A stretch of 8,137 bases of DNA, taken from positions 1 to 8,137 of the forward strand of contig DATKWS010000004.1 of NCBI GenBank assembly GCA_035529435.1. Reading direction: 5' to 3'. The position numbers and the translations under genes are program-made. Below are positions 1 through 6,894 of the stretch, piece by piece. This DNA is from DATKWS01 sp035529435 (lineage in GTDB: Bacteria > Krumholzibacteriota > Krumholzibacteriia > Krumholzibacteriales > Krumholzibacteriaceae). How positions within the stretch are numbered: position 1 is the stretch's first letter; every line of letters starts with the position of its first letter. The notes beneath the pieces were generated by a model. The model searched no databases. It was not told the origin of the DNA and was given only the letters and a program-made list of their open reading frames with translations.

Positions 1-2163
1 GGAGGTATCGAGGCTCCGTGCCAGGACGAATACGTGATGTCCCCCATCATCGATATGACGCGTTACTCGGCGAATTGCGACAATGTGCAGGATACCGAGA
101 TACCTTCAGGCGTACTCGGCAGTCTCGGCGGCGCCTACCTCCGGTTCACCGCCTATGTCGACCTCCCGATGCAGAACCTCGTCTTCTACTACTGGGACAT
201 TCGCAACATAGACGGCGCGGGATGCCCGGGAGAATGGGAGGGCACGAACGAGGTCTACTACTCGAACTGGGGATACCCGCCCCAGTACCGCTTCGTGACC
301 CAAGACATCGGCCACCTCGTCGAGAGCGACGCAATACAGATCAGGCTTGGGTGCGTCGATATGTGCGATTCGTGGTACGAGGTGTACGGCAACTGCGCCG
401 ATCACACGCCGGCCCCCTGGTTCGATAATGTGCGCATCTACCGGTTCGAGCAGAGCGGTCCGCAGTGGAGCTGGCGCGACCTCGATATCTTCCAGGACAA
501 CTTCCCCGCAGGCGCCGACATCGAGAGTTTCGTGCGGGCCGACGCGGCGAACGATCTCAGGCCGAGCGATGTCCCGATCGTCGATCCGGGAGATTCGATC
601 GTCGTACAGTGCACCTCACCGCTCGGCGGCGGGATCGACACGACCATCGACGGCTGGCCGAAGGTCTACATGCACTGTTACGTTCCATATATCGGCGACC
701 CGCTGAGTCCGAAACCGACTCTCTACGGCCCGCAGCTCGCGGGGAACTACGGACGCTACGCGAGCAACGACGGGAGCGCCTGGACCGTTCTCCAGTGCGA
801 CTATGCACGCATGGGATCGGGTGGCGTCATCCCGAACCGGTTCATGGTCGATATGAACGATTCGCTCCTCACGCGGGGGTACCAGATCTTCTACTACTTC
901 AAGGCGTACGATGTTGCCGGAGAGACCTCGACGCTGCCGGCACAGGCAGAGGAGGCGCCATGGCCGCTGCCTCCCTATTATGATTGGGCCCACGTCCCGT
1001 ATTTCTTCGAATGGACCTGTCTCCCAACGCTCCGCTCGAACACGCTGTACGTCGATGATTTTCACGGCCGGGGGACCCCGAACGGCATGGCGGAGGTCTA
1101 CTGGAATCCAACATTCGAGGCCGTTATTCCTCCCGATAACCAGCCGGACCGCTACGATGTCAACAGCCCGACCTCAATGGTCGGGAACGGCCCCGGGAGC
1201 CGCGCCAGGACTGCTCACCTGACCGGCATCTATTACCGGATCATCTGGGACAGCGGGAATCTCGAGACGGGCACGATCACCGACGGGACCTGGTACAGCG
1301 ACAAGAGCAACGACGTACAGATGATCATCGACTGGATCGAGGGCTCCGCGCACCGCACCGGTCTCGTCGTGTGCGGCAACGGGATCGCCTCGGATCTCGC
1401 CGGCTCCCCCTCACCCGCCGCGGCACAGCTCCTGGCCGACTACTGCGGCGTAGCGCTGGTGAATGAGAGCTACTACGACCTGACGGGCGGGAATGTTATC
1501 GTGCCGAAGCTCACGGCCATGCCGGATGCGGGGAACACGTTCTGGCATACCACGTGGGGCGACTCATTCTATCTCTTCCAGAGCACCTGCCCGTGGAGCG
1601 TCAAATTCGACGTCCTCGATAAGACCGGTCCCGGGGAGTACGCACTCCGGTATCCCGATTACGGCGGCTCGCCGTACTACGCGGGTATATACGCGCACAG
1701 CACGAACGGCTCCGGATACGACATCAGAACGATGTGGTTCGGATTCAGCTTCATGTATGTACGGGACTGCTGGGAGGAGTATCATCCGGATGTGCCGATC
1801 ATGCGGAATATCATCCTTAGTGACCTGATCCAGTGGCAGCAGGGCGATGTGAACACCGACATCACGGAGATCGAGGAGGTGCCGGCTGTCAATAACCTCG
1901 CGGCGAATTTCCCCAATCCGTTCAACCCGGTGACATCGATCTCGTTCGGTCTTCGCGAGAAGGGGCATGTCACGCTGCGCCTCTACGACGTCGCGGGACG
2001 CTTGGTCCGGACGCTGGTCGATGAAGTACGAAATGCCGGCCGGTACGAAGCGGTATGGAACGGCAGAAACAACAACAATGCGGCCGTTGCCAGCGGCGTC
2101 TACTTCTACCGCATGAAAACCAGCGGGTTCGAGCAGACGAGAAAGATGGTGCTGCTGAAGTAA
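1..2163 (+). CDS. Exported protein with C-terminal FlgD-like/Por-type sorting domain (5' end outside the window)
   Basis: The frame is open from the first base, so the true start and any signal peptide lie upstream; 720 residues are visible, and the GTG/ATG at 34-39 are internal codons. Residues 1 to about 145 look like a beta-sandwich module ending in 'PWFDNVRIYR', a usual end for such modules in exported FCB proteins. About residues 345-500 ('LYVDDF', 'GNGPGSRA', 'IIWDSGNLETG', 'GLVVCGNGIASDL') resemble a glutamine-amidotransferase-like Rossmann fold seen in secreted proteins; this is pattern recognition only, and I see no catalytic residues that would prove an enzyme. From residue 636 ('NFPNPFNP') to the end, with 'LRLYDVAGRLVRTL', 'SGVYFYR' and final 'RKMVLLK', it is a typical type A sorting/FlgD Ig-like tail, which in known systems directs export by the type IX pathway or surface anchoring. 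The many aromatic residues and scattered cysteines fit an extracytoplasmic protein. Substrate or role unknown. It converges on the redox operon and need not be functionally linked to it. Confidence 0.88.
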   Translation, partial: GGIEAPCQDEYVMSPIIDMTRYSANCDNVQDTEIPSGVLGSLGGAYLRFTAYVDLPMQNLVFYYWDIRNIDGAGCPGEWEGTNEVYYSNWGYPPQYRFVTQDIGHLVESDAIQIRLGCVDMCDSWYEVYGNCADHTPAPWFDNVRIYRFEQSGPQWSWRDLDIFQDNFPAGADIESFVRADAANDLRPSDVPIVDPGDSIVVQCTSPLGGGIDTTIDGWPKVYMHCYVPYIGDPLSPKPTLYGPQLAGNYGRYASNDGSAWTVLQCDYARMGSGGVIPNRFMVDMNDSLLTRGYQIFYYFKAYDVAGETSTLPAQAEEAPWPLPPYYDWAHVPYFFEWTCLPTLRSNTLYVDDFHGRGTPNGMAEVYWNPTFEAVIPPDNQPDRYDVNSPTSMVGNGPGSRARTAHLTGIYYRIIWDSGNLETGTITDGTWYSDKSNDVQMIIDWIEGSAHRTGLVVCGNGIASDLAGSPSPAAAQLLADYCGVALVNESYYDLTGGNVIVPKLTAMPDAGNTFWHTTWGDSFYLFQSTCPWSVKFDVLDKTGPGEYALRYPDYGGSPYYAGIYAHSTNGSGYDIRTMWFGFSFMYVRDCWEEYHPDVPIMRNIILSDLIQWQQGDVNTDITEIEEVPAVNNLAANFPNPFNPVTSISFGLREKGHVTLRLYDVAGRLVRTLVDEVRNAGRYEAVWNGRNNNNAAVASGVYFYRMKTSGFEQTRKMVLLK

Positions 2164-2188
2164 CAATCAGCTCGATATAAAAACGAAG

Positions 2189-2220
2189 ATGGGGCGCGCC
2201 GAATGCGCCCCATTCATTTT
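2189..2220. terminator. Bidirectional intrinsic terminator between convergent genes
   Basis: A perfect 9-bp stem (ATGGGGCGC at 2189-2197, GCGCCCCAT at 2205-2213) encloses a 7-base loop. On the plus strand it lies 25 bases after the stop codon of the exported-protein gene and is followed by TCATTTTATAAT. On the minus strand it lies about 50 bases after the stop of the DAO-family gene and is followed by CTTCGTTTTTAT. Both sides are T-rich, though neither is a pure T run, so one hairpin could end both transcripts. The surrounding spacer is much more AT-rich than the genes, and I see nothing else in it. Confidence 0.75.
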
Positions 2221-2260
2221 ATAATATACTTTAAATATATCATCTAACGCATTGTGATTA

Positions 2261-3430
2261 CTATTTTAACGCCTCTACCCGCTTCGTGTAGAAATCGCGG
2301 TAGAAGCTGAGAGAATCGAAGATTTCCCGGTCGATCACGGGCTCTCCCGTCATTATGAATTTCGCCATGTTGAGGCCGACGCCCGGGCCCAGCATGAATC
2401 CCTGACCGCACATCCCCACGGCGAGGTAGAGCCCCTCTATCTCCCGCACCCTGTCGAGTATGATGATACCATCCGGCGTCATCGGGTAGAGGCCGCGCCA
2501 GATCCGCCGTATCAGCATGTTCTCGAGTCGCGGAATGAGATCGATCAGGCGGCGCGCTATGACCGGCATGAACTCCGATGTGCACGAACGGTTGGTGCCG
2601 ATGATCGGCGTGATCGGCGTGTAGCAGAATATCACCTGCCCGCGGTCGTTCTGGCCGAAGTAGAAATTCTTGGTTCGTCCTTCCGGCCCCGGCCGGATAT
2701 CGACGATCAGGGGATCGAAGAACCGCTCCATCGGGGCCGAGATCCCCGCTTCATGGCTGTCCGGCACGACGGGGATATCAATCCCCGCCATGAGACCCAC
2801 TTCCGGCGCCTCCGAGCCGGCGGCGTTCAATACCACATCGGCATGGTATGTGCCCTGCGCGGTGCGCACCCCCTGCACCCTCCCCCCCTTCAGCATGATT
2901 CCGGTCGCAGGCTCATTGAATCGATACTCCGCCCCCCTGTTCCGGCTCTCCTTCCAGAAGGCGGCGGCGGACTTGAGCGGGGAGACCTGGCCGTCGCCCG
3001 GCGAGTAGGTGCCGCCCCTGAGCCCCTTCTCGTTGATACCCGGGACCAGCTCCTTGATCTGCTCGGGTCCCACCCAGTCGATATCGAGCCCGTAGCTCTT
3101 CTGTTTCGGGAGGATCCCCTTGAGAATCCTCTCCTCCGTCAGGCGGTAAACAGGAAAGCAGTACCCCCCCTCTATCCAGCCGATATCGGTGCCGTGCTTT
3201 TTCTGCCACGAAGAGAATATATCGAGACTCTGGAGACAGACGGTGATCTTCGCGGGGTCCGAGTGGGTGGCGCGCACCCCGCCGATAGCCGCCTTGTTCT
3301 GTCCCTGCCCGGGAGACGGGTAGCCGTCGAGGACAAGGACCTTCCATCCCTCGAGGGCGAGGAAATAGGCGGTGGGAAGCCCCACGCTCCCCGCGCCGAT
3401 GATGATCGCGTCGTACCGTCTAACGGCCAT
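2261..3430 (-). CDS. DAO-family FAD-dependent oxidoreductase (proline dehydrogenase/sarcosine oxidase beta-like)
   Basis: This is the probable catalytic dehydrogenase subunit of the operon. The 389-residue protein has the normal length for the D-amino-acid-oxidase-fold family. An N-terminal FAD-binding Rossmann motif GAGSVG (residues 12-17) is followed by the acidic end of beta-2 (LVLD, D35). 'GGVRATHSD' follows near residue 50, as in sarcosine oxidase beta, HcnC and dye-linked proline dehydrogenase beta. The C-terminal FAD-contacting block contains 'YPMTPDG' and 'GMCGQGFMLGPG', where better-known members have GxSGHGF. Known relatives oxidise the C-N bond of proline, sarcosine, glycine or opines and pass electrons to a partner flavoprotein, which is the preceding gene here. 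The substrate cannot be told from sequence. The ATG start is supported by AGAGG four bases upstream. The gap to the previous gene is 68 bases and shows no promoter or terminator I could support, so it is probably the last gene of the operon. No transmembrane segment is evident; likely cytoplasmic. Confidence 0.9.
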   Translation of the reverse strand: MAVRRYDAIIIGAGSVGLPTAYFLALEGWKVLVLDGYPSPGQGQNKAAIGGVRATHSDPAKITVCLQSLDIFSSWQKKHGTDIGWIEGGYCFPVYRLTEERILKGILPKQKSYGLDIDWVGPEQIKELVPGINEKGLRGGTYSPGDGQVSPLKSAAAFWKESRNRGAEYRFNEPATGIMLKGGRVQGVRTAQGTYHADVVLNAAGSEAPEVGLMAGIDIPVVPDSHEAGISAPMERFFDPLIVDIRPGPEGRTKNFYFGQNDRGQVIFCYTPITPIIGTNRSCTSEFMPVIARRLIDLIPRLENMLIRRIWRGLYPMTPDGIIILDRVREIEGLYLAVGMCGQGFMLGPGVGLNMAKFIMTGEPVIDREIFDSLSFYRDFYTKRVEALK

Positions 3431-3498
3431 TCTACCTCTTTACCGTTCCGTCGCGTTCTGGGTCGATGTGAACCGGCCCGCATCCGCATGCATGCAAT

Positions 3499-5604
3499 CT
3501 ACCGTTTTTTCTTTTTTCCGCCGTCCACGCCGGCGAAGGCCGAGAGCGGCACCTCTGCCACGAACGGCCGGTTTGTCGGGAGCGTCACCTCTTTGAGATC
3601 GATCCCCTCCTCCCGGTAGAGCCGCAGTATCAGGTCGGTGCATGTCCTGCCGCCGCACGCCCCCATACCGGTCCGTATCGTCGCCTTGAGTATGTTCATG
3701 TCTCGCACGCCCGCCCTGATCTCTGCGCGCACCTCCCCCGCCGTGATCCGCTCGCACCGGCAGACGATCGTGTCGTCCGTGACCGGTTCGGCCACGCCGA
3801 AGCCGGGACTGCCGTATTCGACCTCGAGAACGAGGAATCCGGCCACCCGGTACGCGTCTTTTTTAGGTACCTCGACGGAGACGAGCTTACGCTTCCCGTC
3901 GATCGGCGATGTACGGAACGCGACGATATGGCCCTCACTGACCGCTTCACCTTCCATGTCGACCGTCTGCACCGGCCGCCCGACGACGAGATCGCCGTCG
4001 TCCAGCTCGTGCGGGAGGATGAGGAGCGACGTGCCGTTCTCATCGTCGTAATCGGGCTGCACGAGGCTGATGGCGAGGCCCGGGCAGGCGGCGACGCACT
4101 TCCCGCACGCGATGCACTCCCCCTCGAAGACGGGGAGGTCCATGATCGAATCTCCCGGCATCGTGATCGACTGGCGCGCACACGATTCGACGCACGGGTT
4201 GCACGGAATCTCCTGTACGCACCGCAGGAGCGGATAGAATTTCTTTCCGCCCCGCCTCTCCGGCTCGAACGTGACCGTCTTTCCCGGCTTGCTCCGCAGT
4301 ATTCCGGCGGTCGTTTCCCATTCCGGTGGTATATCGATATCGTACGAGAGTGCCCGTGCGATTTTCCGTCCCGTGATCCTGCCGCTGAAGATCGCCGCCG
4401 ATGCCTCGGCGATCTCCTCCGCATCCCCCGCCGTCCAGCAGTCGAGGCCGAACTCCCGCAGCTTCTCGTACAGCTCGTTGACCGGCGAGAGACCGACCGC
4501 AATGAGAAGCGTGTCCACGTCGAACGACTTTTCCGTGCCCGGAACCGGCCTGAAATGCTCGTCGATGCCGGCGATCGTGATACGCTCCAGCTCCGTTTCG
4601 CCCTCTGCATTCAGCACGGTGTGCGACGTGAGAACGGGCACCCCGAGGCGGCGCAGCTTGTCCTCGTGCACCTTGTATCCGCCGCACCGGGGCAGCGCCT
4701 CGACCAGCCCCACGACCTTGATACCGGCCTGTATCGCGTGGTACGCGGTGATCAGACCGACGTTGCCGCCGCCGACCACGAAGAGACGCTCGGTCGGGCG
4801 TATCAGATCGCGGTTGAGGAGCGTCTGGAACGCGCCGGCGCCGTACACGCCGGGAAGGTCGCACCCCGGGAAGGCGAGCGACTTCTCACGCGCACCGCAG
4901 GCGACGAGTGTGATCTTCGGCTCGACCAGATAGTACTCGCCGTCACGCCAGAGCCCGATCTTTTGATCGTGGAATACGCCTACGGCGGTGGTGTCGAGCA
5001 TGACATCGACCGAATCGAGTTTCTCGAGTTCCCCGGTGAGTATCCGTGCGATCTCGAGGCCGCGTACGCCGGCATAGCAATCGGCGCGCGATCCGAAGAA
5101 TGTATGCGTCTGCAGCGTTAGCTTGCCGCCCAGCTCGTTCTTGTCGTCGACGAGAAGCGTTCGGACCCCGAGCCTCCCCAGCTCGACGGCCGCGTTGATA
5201 CCTGCGGGACCGCCCCCGACGACGAGCACATCCGTTTGGATCTCCGGGATCTTCGCGAAGCGTGGACGCCCTTCGACCGTGGGCAGTTCCGGAACCCCCT
5301 CGCAGCTCTCGACCCGCATACCGGGTGTAACGACCGTCATGCATCCCTTCACCGGCACGCCTTCGACAAGCACCATGCACTGGCTGCACTGCCCGTTGAC
5401 GCAGAAGATCCCCTGCGGACCGCCGTCCCTCGCGTGATGTCCGAATATCTTGATCCCGTTGGCGAACAGCGCCGAGGTGATCACCTCACCCTCGCGGGCG
5501 ACCATTTCCTCGCCGTTGAAGGTGAAGGGGACCTCGCGCCGCTCCGGAACGGTCAGGATCGGGTGGCTCGTGAGCCTGAACGTCTTTCCCCTAGCCGATC
5601 GTAT
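3499..5604 (-). CDS. Multi-cluster flavoprotein: [2Fe-2S] - FAD/NAD oxidoreductase - 2x[4Fe-4S] - BFD-like (HcnAB/PDH-alpha-like)
   Basis: Electron-transfer partner of the DAO-family subunit. From an ATA start at 5604-5602 it has 701 residues. Modules in order: plant-type [2Fe-2S] domain with C68-x4-C73-x2-C76-x11-C88; FAD motif GGGPAG (130-135); second Rossmann motif GGGNVG (278-283); closing 'TAGDAEE' (about 391-397); two ferredoxin motifs, C462-x5-C468-x2-C471-x3-C475 and C497-x2-C500-x2-C503-x3-C507-P; BFD-like [2Fe-2S] motif C615-x-C617-x32-C650-x4-C655; a KKKKR tail. HcnA and HcnB of hydrogen cyanide synthase, and the alpha subunits of proline dehydrogenase and sarcosine oxidase, share much of this plan; here the HcnA-like part is fused and ferredoxin clusters are inserted. 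The first in-frame ATG (5505) would cut off 'RLTSHPILTVPERREVPF', the conserved first strands of the [2Fe-2S] domain, so I place the start upstream. No ATG, GTG or TTG exists there; ATA at 5604 follows AAGGGGAGG by 7 bases. A sequencing error or frameshift is the main alternative. Confidence 0.87.
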   Translation of the reverse strand: MRSARGKTFRLTSHPILTVPERREVPFTFNGEEMVAREGEVITSALFANGIKIFGHHARDGGPQGIFCVNGQCSQCMVLVEGVPVKGCMTVVTPGMRVESCEGVPELPTVEGRPRFAKIPEIQTDVLVVGGGPAGINAAVELGRLGVRTLLVDDKNELGGKLTLQTHTFFGSRADCYAGVRGLEIARILTGELEKLDSVDVMLDTTAVGVFHDQKIGLWRDGEYYLVEPKITLVACGAREKSLAFPGCDLPGVYGAGAFQTLLNRDLIRPTERLFVVGGGNVGLITAYHAIQAGIKVVGLVEALPRCGGYKVHEDKLRRLGVPVLTSHTVLNAEGETELERITIAGIDEHFRPVPGTEKSFDVDTLLIAVGLSPVNELYEKLREFGLDCWTAGDAEEIAEASAAIFSGRITGRKIARALSYDIDIPPEWETTAGILRSKPGKTVTFEPERRGGKKFYPLLRCVQEIPCNPCVESCARQSITMPGDSIMDLPVFEGECIACGKCVAACPGLAISLVQPDYDDENGTSLLILPHELDDGDLVVGRPVQTVDMEGEAVSEGHIVAFRTSPIDGKRKLVSVEVPKKDAYRVAGFLVLEVEYGSPGFGVAEPVTDDTIVCRCERITAGEVRAEIRAGVRDMNILKATIRTGMGACGGRTCTDLILRLYREEGIDLKEVTLPTNRPFVAEVPLSAFAGVDGGKKKKR
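3511..3517 (-). other. In-phase A AAA AAG slippery heptamer near the 3' end of the flavoprotein gene
   Basis: The minus strand reads GGA AAA AAG AAA AAA CGG TAG, so the heptamer A AAA AAG lies in the same phase as in the known dnaX -1 frameshift site. In the -1 frame the protein would gain EKTVDCMHADAGRF and about nine more residues, ending at TAA 3442-3440, immediately before the AGAGG ribosome-binding site of the DAO-family gene. I see no convincing strong stem-loop just downstream, only the self-complementary GCATGCATGC. Frameshifting is therefore possible but unproven; a plain lysine-rich tail explains the bases equally well. Confidence 0.3.
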
Positions 5605-5620
5605 GGTGCTGCCTCCCCTT
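5602..5620 (-). promoter_or_regulatory. Shine-Dalgarno and probable non-canonical ATA start of the [2Fe-2S] flavoprotein gene
   Basis: On the minus strand AAGGGGAGG (5620-5612) is followed by CAGCACC and then ATA (5604-5602), a spacing of 7 bases. The open frame then reads straight into the conserved N-terminal [2Fe-2S] segment. Between the preceding in-frame TGA (5655-5653) and ATG 5505 there is no ATG, GTG or TTG in this frame. AUA is a rare but possible bacterial start. ACG at 5583 and CTG at 5556 are weaker candidates by spacing. Confidence 0.5.
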
Positions 5621-5652
5621 CCTCGCCTCGACGGCCATGCACGTGCGATAAT

Positions 5653-6873
5653 TCATCGTATATCCCTTTTTTCCTCTCCGCGAAGACGCGATGCAACGAG
5701 CGTGAGAAGATCGTTCACGACAACCGGCGCCTGTTTCCAGGCGCATGCGGGATTCACCTCATGAAACACGATCATGCACTTGGGACATGCCGTGACGATG
5801 CCGTCCGCCCCTGCCCGCTTCGCCTCGACGATCCGTTCGTTCACCGCGTTTCGCGTGTGCGGCCCGTGATTGACCCACGAACCGGCCCCGCAGCACGCCG
5901 TCTCCCTCCCGTGCCGAGCCATCTCAACCGGGGCCACACCCGTCGCGGCCGCAAGAAGCCTGCGCGGCGCCTGCGTGCAACCGAGATAGCGCGCGAGATA
6001 GCATGGATCATGAAATGCGAGACGCTCTCCCGTCGGCTCGATATCGAGTTTGTCGATATGGCCGGCGATGTATTCCGTTACATGCATCACCTTGAACGGC
6101 AGTGTACCGAACAGCTCCCGGTACGTTTCACGGAGCGTGTACGCGCACTCGGGACACAGCGTAAGGACCGTCTTGATCGTGCGCGCCTTGAGAAGCGCGA
6201 CGTTGTGTCCCGCGAGCTCAACAAATGTTTCCCGGTCGCCGATGTCGTAGAGGTCCCGGCCGCAGCACCGCTCGTCCTCGAGGATGACCGGCGAGACGCC
6301 GAGCCGGTTGAGAATGCGCACTGCGGCGCGGGCCGAATCGATCGGGCCGGTACCGCACGTCTCACCGAACGCCACATCGAAGAAGGGGATACACCCGACA
6401 AAGAGCACGATCCCCCTCGTCCGGTTCACATCGAGCGATGCGTCGATCCATGAGAGCCGCTCCTGCACGATTTTTGTTTTCCCGCCGTTTTTGGACGTCG
6501 CCCGTGTCCGTCTCGCCGCCGAAGCGGCGGGTACCGCCTGCATCCGTTGATACCGGTGCACCAGACCCTCGAGTACGGGCTCGTAATCGGACCTTCCGAG
6601 CCTCAGCTCGCGAATGAAATCGGCGAACGGGACATCGAACGGACACGCCTCGGTGCAGGCGCCGCACGTAACGCAATCCCACAACAACCGGTGGCCGTCG
6701 ATCCCCGTGGATCCCTCCCTCAGAAAGCGCCCGGCGAGATGCTGCGGGTGCCATGTCCCGTAGAATCGATAGACGGGACAGTCATCGGCGCACTCGTTAT
6801 TGCAGCGTGTGCAGTCGGTGACACGAAACGCCTTCGTGATCCCGGAATCGTTTCTGCGCGATTGTTTCTTCAC
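5653..6873 (-). CDS. HdrD/GlpC-type iron-sulfur protein with two CCG domains
   Basis: Probable electron relay or disulfide-reductase-like subunit. The 406-residue protein combines an HdrC-like N-terminus with an HdrB-like C-terminus. Ferredoxin motifs are C21-x2-C24-x3-C28-x3-C32-P, with one residue more than usual between the second and third cysteines, and C67-x2-C70-x2-C73-x3-C77-P. Two full CCG motifs follow: C161-x41-CCG(203-205)-x34-C240-x2-C243 and C291-x35-CCG(327-329)-x33-C363-x2-C366. In HdrB of methanogens such motifs bind two non-cubane [4Fe-4S] clusters where the heterodisulfide is cleaved; GlpC, LutA and DUF224-type proteins use the same fold as electron relays. Residues 113-135 form a low-complexity basic linker. 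The start is GTG, with GGAG five bases upstream; the gap to the preceding gene is 21 bases, so cotranscription is very likely. Bacteria lack the CoM/CoB heterodisulfide, so the true partner is unknown. No membrane-spanning segment is apparent. Confidence 0.92.
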   Translation of the reverse strand: MKKQSRRNDSGITKAFRVTDCTRCNNECADDCPVYRFYGTWHPQHLAGRFLREGSTGIDGHRLLWDCVTCGACTEACPFDVPFADFIRELRLGRSDYEPVLEGLVHRYQRMQAVPAASAARRTRATSKNGGKTKIVQERLSWIDASLDVNRTRGIVLFVGCIPFFDVAFGETCGTGPIDSARAAVRILNRLGVSPVILEDERCCGRDLYDIGDRETFVELAGHNVALLKARTIKTVLTLCPECAYTLRETYRELFGTLPFKVMHVTEYIAGHIDKLDIEPTGERLAFHDPCYLARYLGCTQAPRRLLAAATGVAPVEMARHGRETACCGAGSWVNHGPHTRNAVNERIVEAKRAGADGIVTACPKCMIVFHEVNPACAWKQAPVVVNDLLTLVASRLRGEEKRDIR

Positions 6874-6894
6874 AACAACTCCATACGTATCGTT

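Noticed and set aside
2603..2620. Tandem duplication of GATCGGCGT
   Set aside because: Two 9-base copies inside a coding region encoding a TPI-TPI stretch; too short to be a meaningful repeat.
3431..3498. Terminator or promoter between the flavoprotein and DAO genes
   Set aside because: The self-complementary GCATGCATGC is not followed by a T run and no convincing -35/-10 pair is seen.
2261..5604. Hydrogen cyanide synthase HcnABC
   Set aside because: The family match is real, but HcnA is fused here with added ferredoxin clusters and linked to Hdr-like genes; cyanide production is not supported.
3928..6453. Long plus-strand open frames of about 400 residues (3928-5121 and 5236-6453) opposite the operon
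   Set aside because: They are antisense to clearly recognisable Fe-S flavoproteins, have arginine/aspartate-rich unpatterned translations, and arise from the GC-rich codon bias of the minus-strand genes.
2261..6873. Glycerol-3-phosphate dehydrogenase GlpABC
   Set aside because: The DAO plus CCG-protein pairing recalls GlpA/GlpC, but the middle gene is an HcnAB/PDH-alpha-like protein with [2Fe-2S] and BFD motifs, not GlpB, and the DAO protein lacks the GlpA C-terminal extension.
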